NCBI RefSeq assembly: GCF_000717655.1
Contig: NZ_JNZY01000002.1
Span: 1-64,000, forward strand
DNA from: Streptomyces katrae
GTDB lineage: Bacteria > Actinomycetota > Actinomycetes > Streptomycetales > Streptomycetaceae
Length of the DNA: 64,000 bases
Direction of reading: 5' to 3'
Below, piece by piece: positions 26,711 through 34,941 of this stretch. Under the pieces are notes generated by a model. The model had not been told where the DNA came from. It worked only from the letters and a program-made list of their open reading frames with translations, and made no database searches. Position numbers and translations under genes: made by a program. Within the stretch, counting starts at the first letter, position 1; each line of letters begins with the position of its first letter.

Positions 26711-27358
26711 CTACGCCGGTTCCAGGAGTACGGCCGGAAGCGTGCCCGTCACGATCTCGTCCCGGGGCAGCGAGAGGCCGAAGTGGCGCTCCACGACCCC
26801 CAGGGCGGTGCGGTGGACGTCCCTGCGGCCCGCGGCTTCGTCCGGAAGGCCCGCGGCGGTCAGCTCGGCCTGCACACGGGCGGCCACCTCGGGCTCGCCG
26901 ACGACACCGTCGTAGCCCCAGGAGCCGTCCAGGTACAGGTTGAAGGCGCTCAGTACGACCTCGTCGCGGACGTAGGAGAACTGCGGCGGGACCGGCTTGC
27001 CGTTCTCCTCCTCGAACTCCAGGCGGCAGACGTCCACGCCGCCGCGGGAGAGCGGCGGCAGGCCGCCGAACTCGCCCATCCAGCCCCCGTACGCGACCGT
27101 GAACGACCAGTCGCCGCACCGGCCGTGGCGCAGGCCGATGGCGTCCCACTCGCTCCCGTATGTGTCGGCCATGAGCTCGAGAAGGCCGTCACCGGTGAGG
27201 TCCCCGACCGGTATGGCCGTGTGCTCGGGGCCGAGCACGGTCTGCGTGAGCCGCCCGACGAGTTCCTCCGGGGTGAGCCCGCGGGCCATCACCACGCTGT
27301 ATCCGCCGTAGGCGATCGAACGGGGGGCCGCCGCCAGCCAGGTCGTTCCGTCGCTCAT
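26711..27358 (-). CDS. DUF6461-like hypothetical protein
   Basis: The 215-residue soluble protein has a recognisable N-terminal pattern WLAAAPRSIAYGGYSVVMARGLTPEELVGRLTQ, like Streptomyces proteins I remember as DUF6461. A middle section has DWSFTVAYGGWMGEFGGLP, then FEEENGKPVPPQFSYVRDEVVLSAFNLYLDGSWGYDG. The C-terminal 60 residues are helical and Ala/Arg-rich. No signal peptide or catalytic motif is visible. Such proteins may belong to contact-dependent immunity-like groups, but that is only inference. ATG at 27358 is the natural start. Confidence 0.65.
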   Translation of the reverse strand: MSDGTTWLAAAPRSIAYGGYSVVMARGLTPEELVGRLTQTVLGPEHTAIPVGDLTGDGLLELMADTYGSEWDAIGLRHGRCGDWSFTVAYGGWMGEFGGLPPLSRGGVDVCRLEFEEENGKPVPPQFSYVRDEVVLSAFNLYLDGSWGYDGVVGEPEVAARVQAELTAAGLPDEAAGRRDVHRTALGVVERHFGLSLPRDEIVTGTLPAVLLEPA

Positions 27359-27405
27359 GAAGGCATCCTGGCCGACGCCTCTGACAACGGACGGGGGCGG
27401 TTCGC

Positions 27406-28761
27406 TCAGGCGGTCCCGGCCACGGGCCCGACGACGCCGCGTGCGACGCCGAGGCCGACCAGGTCCTGCGGGCGGATGCGGAGCTGGTCCGCCGTGGACG
27501 GCGCCTCGGACGGGGGGCGCTTGAGGATGGCCGCCGCCAGTTCGGGGGCGATCACCGAGAAGTAGCTGTCCGGGGTGACCCAGGTGTTCCCCGGCGCGGC
27601 CAGCGCGAGGGCGCCGCCCGAGCCCCCCTCGCCGATCAGGAGGGTGGTCACCGGGACCCCGGCCGCCGCGACCGCCGCGAAGGTGTCCGCGATGGCGGCT
27701 CCGGCGCCCGCCTGTTCCGCCGCGGCGTCGTTGGCCGCGCCGGGGGTGTCCACCAGGGTGAGTACGGGGATGCCGAGGCGGTCCGCGAGGCGGATCACGC
27801 GGGCGGCCGTACGGTAGCCCGCCGGGCGGGTCGCCGTGCCGCACTGGGCGGCGTACGCGACGGCCCGCCCCTCCCGCAGCCCGAATCCGCACAGCATCCC
27901 GGGGTCCGTGCCTCCCGCCCGGTCCCCGGAAAGGGGGAGGCGGAGCGCGAAGTACGCGTCCAGGTACGCCTCGGCGCGCGGCCGGTCCGGGTGGCGGGCC
28001 TGCCGTACGGCGTCCCAGCCGCCGGCCGGGGGCGGTACGTCCGACAGCGCCGCCGGGGGTTCGACCGGCTGGGCGGAGCGGGGCGAGGCCAGCAGGCGGA
28101 GCCAGTCGGCGAGGGTCGCGGGCAGCTCGGCGGCAGGGACGACCGCGTCGACGTGCCCGGCGGCGTACTGGCCCTCGGCGGTGTACGCCGCCGGGTGCGC
28201 GTCCGCCGGCCGGACCCGGGAGCCCGCGAAGCCGATCTGCGCACCCGGGAGCGCGAGCACCACGTCCGCCCCGGCGCCGAGCGTGGCCCAGCCGCCGCCG
28301 GTGGTGGGATCCCGGAGGACGGCGATCTGCGGGAGCCCGGCGGCGCGGGTCAGGACGGACTGGCGGGCCACGCGCTGGAGTTGGGTCAGCGCGAGCATGC
28401 CCTCCTGCATGCGGGAGCCGCCGGTGGCGATCAGGGACACGAGGGGGAGGCGGTGTTCGCGAGCGTGGGTGTACGCGGCTTCGAGCCGGTCTCCGGTGCG
28501 TTCGCCGAGGGAACCGCCGAGGAAGCCGAACTCGAAGGAGATCACGGTGGCTTGGCGGCCCCCGATGAGGGCGGTCCCGGTGACGACGGACTCCCCTTCG
28601 CCGGTCCGCGCGGCGGCGCGGGCGCGGGAGTCGTCGTAGCCGGCCCAGGTGAGGGGGCCGTCGGGGGCCGAGTCCCGGTGGGGGGCGGAAAGTTCGGCGA
28701 AGCTGCCGGGGTCGGTCACGGAGGCGATGGCTGCGCGGGCCGAGAGGCGGGTCGTCGTCAC
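27406..28761 (-). CDS. Fused beta/alpha acyl-CoA carboxyltransferase
   Basis: The 451-residue protein joins both carboxyltransferase halves of acetyl-/propionyl-CoA carboxylase. The N-terminal half (SVVTGTALIGGRQATVISFEFGFLGGSLGE, SLIATGGSRMQEGMLALTQ) resembles the beta subunit without its zinc ribbon. The C-terminal half (RVIRLADRLGIPVLTLVDTPGA, LLIGEGGSGGALALA) resembles the alpha subunit. It would move carboxyl from biotin to acyl-CoA and need a biotinylated carboxylase partner, which is not in the window. This may supply malonyl-CoA, although the fatty acid synthase genes are 23 kb away. The start is GTG at 28761. Confidence 0.85.
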   Translation of the reverse strand: MTTTRLSARAAIASVTDPGSFAELSAPHRDSAPDGPLTWAGYDDSRARAAARTGEGESVVTGTALIGGRQATVISFEFGFLGGSLGERTGDRLEAAYTHAREHRLPLVSLIATGGSRMQEGMLALTQLQRVARQSVLTRAAGLPQIAVLRDPTTGGGWATLGAGADVVLALPGAQIGFAGSRVRPADAHPAAYTAEGQYAAGHVDAVVPAAELPATLADWLRLLASPRSAQPVEPPAALSDVPPPAGGWDAVRQARHPDRPRAEAYLDAYFALRLPLSGDRAGGTDPGMLCGFGLREGRAVAYAAQCGTATRPAGYRTAARVIRLADRLGIPVLTLVDTPGAANDAAAEQAGAGAAIADTFAAVAAAGVPVTTLLIGEGGSGGALALAAPGNTWVTPDSYFSVIAPELAAAILKRPPSEAPSTADQLRIRPQDLVGLGVARGVVGPVAGTA

Positions 28762-28810
28762 GGAATCACCCTAGGGGGTGGGGATCGGGCGGGGCGGGCT
28801 GAGTTGGTCG

Positions 28811-29110
28811 GGGCGGTCCGGTCGCGCGGGGCCGGCCCCGTCGGGCGGGTTTCACCTCGGGCGGGCCGGTCACGCCCGGCGGGCCGGTCGCGTCGGTGGG
28901 GCGGCCCGGTCGGTGGGGCGGCCCGGTCGGGACGGGCGGTCTCGTTGCCCGGGGCCGGTCCCGTCGGGCGGGTCGGTTTCACCTCCGGCGGGCCGGTCGC
29001 GTCGATGGGGCGGCCCGGCCGGCGGGGCGGCCCGGTCGGGGCGGGCGGTCTCGTTGCGCGGGGCCGGTCCCGTCGGGCGGGGTCGGTCACCTCCGGCGGG
29101 GCCGGTCATG
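28811..29110. repeat. GC-rich tandem array, about 109-bp unit, roughly three copies
   Basis: A unit containing CTCGTTGCCCGGGGCCGGTC, then a CGTCGGGCGGG stretch, a TTTCACCTC block and GGGGCGGCCCGGTCGG, occurs at about 28819, 28941 and 29050. The last two are 109 bases apart and nearly identical; the first is shorter and diverged. It fills the 344-base space between the carboxyltransferase and LysE genes. Reading frames across it are Pro/Arg or Gly/Arg low complexity, and I do not call them genes. Confidence 0.8.
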
Positions 29111-30218
29111 TCGGGTGGGGGAGGGGAAGGGCGATCTTCAGGGCGTAGGCCGCGACGAGGCCGTAGCCGAGGCGGAAGGTCCAGGCGCGGGCGGCGGGGG
29201 AGATCTTGCGGCCGGCGAAGGCGCCGAGGGCGACGAGGGTCTGCTGCCAGAGGAGCGAGGCGGCGGCGACTCCGGTGAGGAAGGCGGCGGCGGTGACGGG
29301 GGTGGTGAGGGTGGAGGCCTGGGCGGTGGTGAGGGCGGCGAAGTAGAGGGCAGTGGTCGGGTTGACGGCGGTAAGCCCGACGAACCGTCCGAACGCCCTG
29401 ACGGCCCCGGCCTGTCCCCCGGCCCCGAGTCCCGCCCCGGGCCCGGCCCCAGCGTCTGGTTCGGCCCCGGGATCGGCCCCGGCTTCGTGCTCGAGCCCGG
29501 TCCCGGTCCCTTCCCCGGTCCCGGTCCCTTCCCCGGTCCCGGCCCCGGCCCCGGCCCCGGTCCCGGCCCCGGTCCTGGGCCCCGTCACGGCTCCGGCCAA
29601 GGGCTCCAGTGCGGGCCGGAGGTCAGGCCGGTTGGTGGGTTCGGGCCCTGCGGGCGGCAGTTCCCCACCCCGCCCCTTCCCGAAACCGGGGCTCCGCCCC
29701 GGACCCCGCGCCTCAAACGCCGGCGAGGCTGAAAGATCGGGGCTGCGCCCGGCGCCGGGTGCCTGAAGCGGCGACGGGTCCGAAAGATCGGGGCTGCGCC
29801 CGGCGCCGGGTGCCTGAAGCGGCGACGGGTCCGAAAGATCGAGGCTGCGCCCCGCGCCGGACGCCTGAAGCGGCGACGGGTTCGAGAGGCCGGGACCGTG
29901 CCCCGGGACCCGTGCCGTGGGCGGCGGGGCCGTGGAGTCGTGGATGCCGTGGGCGGCCATCGCCAGGAGGATGGCCGCCGAGGTCAGGCGGATCCAGGCC
30001 TCGATCGGGGTGAGGTGGGAGGCCACCCAGGGGCCCAGCGCGGTGGCCAGGGCCGCGTAGGCGAGGTCGACCGTGGCGATGCCCGCCGCCGCGGCCATCG
30101 CCGTGCGGCGGCTCCGCATCGCCTCCTGGAGCAGCAGCACGCTCATCGCACCCATCGGCATCGCCACGCCCAGGCCCGCGACCGCGCCCGACACAGCGGG
30201 GGAGAGGAATTCGCTCAT
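29106..30218 (-). CDS. LysE family exporter with a large repeat-derived insertion
   Basis: LysE/RhtB proteins export amino acids and normally have about 200-215 residues and five or six helices. Here the N-terminal part (residues 1-96: GAVAGLGVAMPMGAMSVLLL and DLAYAALATALG) and the C-terminal part (273-370: GLTAVNPTTALYFAALTT) together make a complete 194-residue LysE. Between them lies a 176-residue Pro/Gly/Ala/Thr-rich insertion. It contains three 17-residue repeats (DLSDPSPLQAPGAGRSP), an interspersed Streptomyces repeat, and a Gly-Thr-Glu microsatellite. The frame is kept throughout. The insertion falls in the cytosolic loop after helix 3, so transport may survive. The gene is divergent from the Lrp regulator, its likely controller. 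Confidence 0.85.
   Translation of the reverse strand: MSEFLSPAVSGAVAGLGVAMPMGAMSVLLLQEAMRSRRTAMAAAAGIATVDLAYAALATALGPWVASHLTPIEAWIRLTSAAILLAMAAHGIHDSTAPPPTARVPGHGPGLSNPSPLQASGAGRSLDLSDPSPLQAPGAGRSPDLSDPSPLQAPGAGRSPDLSASPAFEARGPGRSPGFGKGRGGELPPAGPEPTNRPDLRPALEPLAGAVTGPRTGAGTGAGAGAGTGEGTGTGEGTGTGLEHEAGADPGAEPDAGAGPGAGLGAGGQAGAVRAFGRFVGLTAVNPTTALYFAALTTAQASTLTTPVTAAAFLTGVAAASLLWQQTLVALGAFAGRKISPAARAWTFRLGYGLVAAYALKIALPLPHPT
29500..29590. repeat. Microsatellite-like GGTCCC/GGCCCC tract in the LysE gene
   Basis: CCCCGGTCCCGGTCCCTTCC recurs imperfectly with 6- and 18-base periodicity. It encodes the TGAGTGAGAGAGTGEGTGTG stretch of the LysE insertion on the minus strand. Slippage expansion is likely. 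Confidence 0.75.
29660..29735. repeat. Abundant Streptomyces interspersed repeat (CTCAAACGCCGGCGAGGCTG) inside LysE
   Basis: The stretch CCCACCCCGCCCCTTCCCGA, then AACCGGGGCTCCGCCCCGGACC and CCTCAAACGCCGGCGAGGCT, matches closely what I remember as one of the commonest intergenic repeats of Streptomyces. Here it is in frame inside the LysE insertion and encodes FEARGPGRSPGFGKGRGGEL. Confidence 0.65.
29731..29890. repeat. 51-bp tandem repeat, about three copies, inside the LysE gene
   Basis: GAAAGATCGGGGCTGCGCCC begins at 29731, recurs at 29782 and again at 29833 (one base changed), with a diverged start at 29884. The exact 51-base period gives 17-residue repeats without shifting the frame. 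It appears to have grown from the end of the adjacent interspersed repeat (GAAAGATCGGGGCTGCGCCC is shared). Confidence 0.9.
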
Positions 30219-30289
30219 GGAACGGGAGGGTGAGGGGCGGGGGCATCCGCGCAGCGGCGTATATCGGCCCGGACTGCGAGAATCGCGGT

Positions 30290-30730
30290 ATGGACCGCCT
30301 CGACAGGGAAATCCTCGGCATCCTGCAGCAGGATGCGCGGATCTCGTACCGCGACCTCGGCGTCCGCGTCGGGCTCAGTGCCAACGCCACCGCCGACCGG
30401 GTGCGCCGGATGCGGCGGGACGGGGTGATCCGCGGGTTCACCGTCATCGTGGATCCGGCCGCCGACACCCGGGGCGGGCTCGTCGTCTTCATCGATCTGA
30501 GCCTGCGGCAGGACACCACCAACGAGGAGTTCGAGGAGCGGGTCGTCACGCTGCCCGGGATCACCGAGGTCGTGCACGTGACGGGGGAGTACGACTACCT
30601 CGTACGGGCCCGGGCCGCCGATCCCGCCGCGCTCGACGCGCTGCTGCGCCGGCTCAAGCGGGAGGCCGGCGTGGCGCAGTCCAGTACCCGCATCGCCCTC
30701 AAGGGCGCCCACAGGTCCGACACCCCCTAG
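30290..30730 (+). CDS. Lrp/AsnC family transcriptional regulator
   Basis: The 146-residue regulator has an N-terminal helix-turn-helix (LDREILGILQQDARISYRDL, then RVGLSANATADRVRRMRRDGVIRGF, residues 3-48). A RAM ligand-binding domain follows (ITEVVHVTGEYDYLVRARAAD, about 91-111). Such proteins sense amino acids and commonly control divergent LysE exporters, as here, where the two genes start 71 bases apart. ATG 30290 begins the family sequence. TATATC at 30260-30265 is a possible -10 about 25 bases upstream, giving a very short leader. Its stop overlaps that of the convergent sensor kinase gene in a shared CTAG. Confidence 0.9.
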   Translation: MDRLDREILGILQQDARISYRDLGVRVGLSANATADRVRRMRRDGVIRGFTVIVDPAADTRGGLVVFIDLSLRQDTTNEEFEERVVTLPGITEVVHVTGEYDYLVRARAADPAALDALLRRLKREAGVAQSSTRIALKGAHRSDTP

Positions 30731-32301
30731 AGCTCCGACTCCCAGTTCAGCGTCGTCCCCCGCGTGCCCGACTCCGTGCGGCCGTCGTCCGTGACGGTCA
30801 GGCGGGCGCGGGCCGGGGTGGCGTCCACCTCGACCTCGATCGACGTGACCTCCGCGCGGCGGTGGGCCGCGGCCAGGGCGCCGCGCAGGGCGGAGAGGAG
30901 GTCGCCGGCCACCGGCTCCCGGATCAGGGCGTCCACCGCGCCCGCGAAGTGCACCGACGGCTGGAAGCCCAGCAGGACGGCCGCCCCGCCCGTCTCGCGC
31001 AGGACCCGGCCCCGGAACGTCGTCGGGGCGTCCGTCGGCGGCTGCTGGAGGGCGAAGATGGCGGTGCGGACCTCCTGGATGGTGGAGTCGAGCTCGTCCA
31101 CCGCCCGGCCGAGTTCGTCGCCCACCGTGTCCCCGGACGGCGCGGCCGCCGACCGCTTCTTCGTGCTCTCCAGCATCATCTCCGTCGCGAACAGCCGCTG
31201 GACCACCAGATCGTGCAGGTCCCGCGCGATCCGGTCGCGGTCCTCGTAGACCGCCAGCTGCTCCCGGTCGTGCTGCGCGTCCGCCAGGACGAGGGCCAGC
31301 GCGGCCTGGGAGGCGAACTGCGAGGCCAGCAGCCGGTCCACGGCGTCGTACGGGCGCCCGCCCCGGGCGCGCGGCAGGGCGAGGGTGCCGATCAGCTGGC
31401 CGCCGCTCTGGAGGGGGAGCATCATGCTCGGGCCGAAGCGTTCCCGGACGTGTGTGGTCATCCGGGGATCGGTGGAGGAGTCCTCTATGAAGACCGGTTC
31501 GCCGCCCAGGAGCTGTTCCAGGACCGGCGAACCGGGGGCGATCGCCGTCCCGACCAGGTCCCCGGGGTCCGCGTGCGTGGAGGCGGCCACGATCTCCATG
31601 CCGCCCTCCGGCGTCGGCTGGAGGACCACCCCGGCCGCCGCGTCCGCGAGCAGGCGGGCCCGTTCGGCCACGCACATCAGCGCGTCCATGGCCGGCCGGC
31701 CCGCCAGCAGCGTCGTGGTGACGGCGGCGGCGCCCTCGATCCAGCGTTCCCGGCGGCGCGCCGTCTCGAACAGCCGGGCGTTGCCGATCGCTATCCCCGC
31801 CTGCGAGGCCAGGACGCGTACGAGGGCGAGGTCCTCCTCGGTGAACGGGCCGCCGCCCGCCTTCTCGGTGAGGTAGAGGTTGCCGAAGACCTCGTTGTGG
31901 ACCCGGATCGGGACGCCCAGGAAGCTGTGCATGGGGGGATGGCCCGGCGGGAACCCCGCCGAACGCGGATCCTTCGTCAGGTCCTCCAGCATCAGCGGCC
32001 GCGGATCGGTGATCAGCGCGCCGATCAGGCCCGAACGCCCGTCGGGCAGGCGGGGGATCGCGGCGCGCTCTGCCTCGCTCAGCCCGGCCGTGTACAGCTC
32101 GGTCAGCAGGAGGCGCTCGGGGTCGACGACCCCGAGCGCTCCGTACCGCGCCGTGCACAGCTCGGTCGCCGAGTCCACGATGTGCTGGAGGGTGGACTGC
32201 AGCTCCAGTTCGGAGCCGACGCCGAGCACCGCCTCCAGGAGTACGGGCAGAGTGGCCCGTACTCCTGGGGGAGCGGCCGGCTCTGGCGCTGCGTCCGTCA
32301 T
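30727..32301 (-). CDS. GAF-GAF sensor histidine kinase with degenerate ATPase domain
   Basis: The 524-residue soluble protein has two GAF domains (about residues 15-165 and 185-330). A HisKA_3 dimerisation domain with the phosphorylatable His (DRIARDLHDLVVQRLFATEMML, about 350) follows, then a short HATPase-like end. It resembles DevS/DosT-type sensors that bind haem or small molecules. The ATP domain looks defective. Where related kinases have the N-box Asn (ALSNAARHA type) this has ALRGALAAAHRRAE, and after VTDDGR it ends in GTRGTTLNWESEL without a clear G2 box. No response regulator gene is adjacent. Its ATG overlaps the Mbl-like gene's stop (ATGA at 32298-32301), implying coupled translation. 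Confidence 0.85.
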   Translation of the reverse strand: MTDAAPEPAAPPGVRATLPVLLEAVLGVGSELELQSTLQHIVDSATELCTARYGALGVVDPERLLLTELYTAGLSEAERAAIPRLPDGRSGLIGALITDPRPLMLEDLTKDPRSAGFPPGHPPMHSFLGVPIRVHNEVFGNLYLTEKAGGGPFTEEDLALVRVLASQAGIAIGNARLFETARRRERWIEGAAAVTTTLLAGRPAMDALMCVAERARLLADAAAGVVLQPTPEGGMEIVAASTHADPGDLVGTAIAPGSPVLEQLLGGEPVFIEDSSTDPRMTTHVRERFGPSMMLPLQSGGQLIGTLALPRARGGRPYDAVDRLLASQFASQAALALVLADAQHDREQLAVYEDRDRIARDLHDLVVQRLFATEMMLESTKKRSAAAPSGDTVGDELGRAVDELDSTIQEVRTAIFALQQPPTDAPTTFRGRVLRETGGAAVLLGFQPSVHFAGAVDALIREPVAGDLLSALRGALAAAHRRAEVTSIEVEVDATPARARLTVTDDGRTESGTRGTTLNWESEL

Positions 32302-33335
32302 TCGGCCAGCGGGTTGAGGACCATCGGGGCGATCTTCCCTTCGAGCATCATGCCGAGACCGAGCACGGCGCACACGTCCGGCCGTTCCGCGATGGCGACG
32401 GGCATGCCGGTGGCATCGCGCAGCATCTGGTCCAGGCCCGGCAGCAGGGCGCTGCCTCCCACCATCATGATCCCCCGGTCCGTCAGGTCGGCGACCAGGT
32501 CCGGCGGGCAGTCCCGCAGCACCTTGCCGATGCCGTCGAGCACGGCGGTCAGCGGGGTGTGGATGGCGTCCCGTACGGCGGCGGTGTCGACGTGGACCGA
32601 GCGGGCCAGTCCGGTGGCCACGTCACGGCCGTGGATGAGGGTGGAGGTGGGGCCCCCGCCGGTGATGTCGGCGCCGTGCAGGGCGACCTGGAGCGGGCGG
32701 ACGGCCTGGCTGGGCAGCATCAGCTCGTGCGCGTGGCGCAGGTGCTGGACGACGGCGTGGTCGATGGCCTCGCCGCCGACCGGGATCCGCTGGGCGGTGA
32801 CGATCGAGCCGAGGGAGAGGACGGCGATCTGGGTGGCGGCGGCCCCGCACACCATGATCATCGTCGCGGTCGGCTGCTCCACGGGCAGGCCGCAGCCGAC
32901 GGCCGCCGCGATCAGGGTGTCGACGAGTTCGACGCGCCGGGCCCCGAGCCCGACCATCGTCTCCACGGCGGCCCGCTGGGCGAGCGGGTCGGCGTCGTGC
33001 GGGGTGCAGGCGGCGGCCCGCAGCCGGGGCTTGCGGCGCAGGGCGCGCCGCAGCTTCTCGCCGAGCAGGTGGCGCAGCATCCGCTGGGCCATCTCGATGT
33101 CGACGACGGTGCCGCCGGAGACGGGGCGTACGACCCGGATGTAGTCGGGCGTGCGGCCCGTCATCCGTTCGGCGAAGGTCCCGACCGCGATGAGTGCACC
33201 GGTGCGGGTGTTCACGGCGGCGACGCTGGGCTCGTCGACGACCAGGCCGGCGCCCTTGACGTACACGCGGGTCCTGGCGGCTCCCAGGTCGACGGCGACG
33301 TGGCAGCGGCGCAACTGCTCAAGACTGACGGTCAC
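32298..33335 (-). CDS. mbl: MreB/Mbl-like actin homologue
   Basis: The 345-residue actin-fold protein has phosphate-1 VAVDLGAARTRVYVKGAGLVVDEPS (residues about 12-36), AVGTFAERMTGRTPDYIRVVRPVSGG, a phosphate-2 region MIMVCGAAATQIAVLSLG near 165 and an adenosine motif MMVGGSALLPGLDQML near 305. MreB-type filaments guide wall synthesis; in Streptomyces they act mainly in spore wall assembly. Several MreB signature residues are changed (AARTR for TANTL, GGSALLPG for GGGALLRG), as expected of the second, Mbl-type paralogue. The symbol rests on these differences and on recalled synteny with S. coelicolor mbl. GTG 33335 has GGGAGGAT upstream. The GAF kinase follows with a four-base overlap. Confidence 0.82.
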   Translation of the reverse strand: MTVSLEQLRRCHVAVDLGAARTRVYVKGAGLVVDEPSVAAVNTRTGALIAVGTFAERMTGRTPDYIRVVRPVSGGTVVDIEMAQRMLRHLLGEKLRRALRRKPRLRAAACTPHDADPLAQRAAVETMVGLGARRVELVDTLIAAAVGCGLPVEQPTATMIMVCGAAATQIAVLSLGSIVTAQRIPVGGEAIDHAVVQHLRHAHELMLPSQAVRPLQVALHGADITGGGPTSTLIHGRDVATGLARSVHVDTAAVRDAIHTPLTAVLDGIGKVLRDCPPDLVADLTDRGIMMVGGSALLPGLDQMLRDATGMPVAIAERPDVCAVLGLGMMLEGKIAPMVLNPLAE

Positions 33336-33555
33336 GGCAGATCCTCCCGAGAGCGCTGACGCAAGAAGACCGGCGGCTGCCGGTTGCACTTCATATCTTC
33401 TCGGGCGAATGGGGCATGTCGCCCGTTGGGCTGCTCCGGCCGGGTGTGGCGCACGGGGCGAGAGGTGCTGCACGGGGGTGGATTTCTGTACCGACAGGCA
33501 CCACGATGCCCGCACCGTCCGCGCTACTCGTGCGTAACGAGGTAAGGGGGACCCC

Positions 33556-34242
33556 ATGCTGACGCCCCGCCAGAGACTGTTGGCGCTCCTGACGCTCTGC
33601 CCGGCCCTCATCGCGCCCCTCCCGGCGCAGGCCGCCGCCCGTGTGCAGACGCACAACCCGGTGGTCTTCGTCCACGGCTACAACGCCGGCCCGGGCGTCT
33701 GGGGCGGCCTGCGGCAGGACCTGCGCGCCGCCGGGTACGCCGAATCGGAGCTCTTCTCCTGGGGTTACGACACGCACCAGTCCGTCAACGAGGTGCTGGC
33801 CGGCCAGCTCGGCGCGTACGTCGACCAGGTCCGCCGGCAGACCGGCGCCGCCCGGGTCGACCTCGTGGCGCACTCCTTCGGCTCGCTCGTCGGCCGCTGG
33901 TACGTGAAGTTCGGCGGCGGAGCCGTGACCGTCGACCACTGGGTCTCGCTGGCCGGTCCCAGCCACGGCACCTCCACCGCGTGGGCGTGCGCCCTGTGGG
34001 ACCAGGCGTGCCGGGACATGACGCCCGGTTCGTACGTCGTGAAGAACCTGAACGCGGGCGACGAGACCCCGGGCGCGGTGAAGTACGCGACCTTCTGGTC
34101 GAACTGCGACGAGGTCATCAACCCGGACAGCAGCGTCCCGCTCGCCGGGGCGGCCAACACGCCGGTCGGCTGCCTCCAGCACAACGACCTGCTGGGCGAC
34201 GACGCCACCTCGGCGGGCGTCCGTTCCTTCCTCGTCTCCTAG
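33556..34242 (+). CDS. Secreted alpha/beta-hydrolase lipase (class 2 type)
   Basis: The 228-residue protein has a signal peptide ending at AQA near residue 26. An alpha/beta hydrolase domain follows: oxyanion strand PVVFVHGYNAGPGVW, nucleophile Ser107 in VAHSFGS, and a C-terminal His in GCLQHNDLLGDD. Four cysteines in the mature part (CALWDQAC, SNCDE, VGCLQ) could form two disulfides. It resembles Streptomyces secreted triacylglycerol lipases of about 30 kDa. An ATG at 33556 follows GTAAGGGGGA. It is a single gene divergent from the mbl operon. Confidence 0.87.
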   Translation: MLTPRQRLLALLTLCPALIAPLPAQAAARVQTHNPVVFVHGYNAGPGVWGGLRQDLRAAGYAESELFSWGYDTHQSVNEVLAGQLGAYVDQVRRQTGAARVDLVAHSFGSLVGRWYVKFGGGAVTVDHWVSLAGPSHGTSTAWACALWDQACRDMTPGSYVVKNLNAGDETPGAVKYATFWSNCDEVINPDSSVPLAGAANTPVGCLQHNDLLGDDATSAGVRSFLVS

Positions 34243-34281
34243 GCCCGCCGCCTAGGCCCGCCTGCTGGACCCCGCCGCCTA

Positions 34282-34863
34282 CTAGAGCTCGGCCCCGTCG
34301 ACCGCGACGCGCTGGAGCAGGCCGTACGTGAACTCCGCCACGCACGGCCGGCCCTGCGCGGCGAACGCGAGGCGCCAGCGGGTCGGCGCGGTGCCCTCCA
34401 TCGGGCGCACTGGGGCGAAGGCCCGCGCCACCTCGTCCACCGTGGCCGACCAGGGCCGCAGGCCCTCGGGCCGCTCCAGTACGGGCCCCCGCGCGCCCGG
34501 GGCCCGTACCAGCCACTCGTTCCACACCGCCCCGTCCGGCGCGGCCAGCACCTCGAAGCGCAGGTCCGGCCAGAGCGGCACCGGCCACAGCAGGGCCTCG
34601 CACTCCAGGTCGCCGATGGTGCGGGCGGCCGTGGACTCCGGCGGGCCGAGCACCGAGCGGTAGCGGGCCAGCGCCCCGCGGGCGCGGGGGGACCGGACCA
34701 TCGCCTGCCAGCGCTTGTTCGCCTCCCGCTGTTCGGCGAGCGAGGCGCCCAGCCGCCGCCGCGCCTCCTCGGCGAGGTCCGGCCGGAAGTCCGCCATCCG
34801 GCGCAGCAGCACCAGCTGGAAGGCGGCCGGACCGAAGGATCCCGAGCGCGCTGAGGCAGTCAT
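34282..34863 (-). CDS. Hypothetical soluble protein
   Basis: I do not recognise this 193-residue protein. The N-terminal half is basic and helical (FQLVLLRRMADFRPDLAEEARRRLGASLAEQREANKRWQAM). The C-terminal half is mixed, with EALLWPVPLWPDLRFEVLAAPDG and PTRWRLAFAAQGRPCVAEFTYGLLQRV. It has no signal peptide, membrane segment or catalytic motif. ATG at 34863 is the best start, since upstream sequence in frame is not protein-like. It is divergent from the zinc-ribbon membrane protein gene with 78 bases between them. Confidence 0.65.
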   Translation of the reverse strand: MTASARSGSFGPAAFQLVLLRRMADFRPDLAEEARRRLGASLAEQREANKRWQAMVRSPRARGALARYRSVLGPPESTAARTIGDLECEALLWPVPLWPDLRFEVLAAPDGAVWNEWLVRAPGARGPVLERPEGLRPWSATVDEVARAFAPVRPMEGTAPTRWRLAFAAQGRPCVAEFTYGLLQRVAVDGAEL

Positions 34864-34941
34864 GGAAGCCACGATTCCACACAGGACCTCCACGAACCCG
34901 CGATACGGATGTTGCGTGGAACCACGTAGCGTGCGGACGTC

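Noticed and set aside
28758..29090. Pro/Arg-rich 110-codon frame upstream of the carboxyltransferase
   Set aside because: It is a translation of the 109-bp tandem array and overlaps the carboxyltransferase start; no sign of selection as protein.
30073..33144. A 1023-codon plus-strand frame opposite the sensor kinase and mbl-like genes
   Set aside because: Low-complexity Arg/Gly/Ala sequence with no motifs. The minus-strand genes explain the coding signal.
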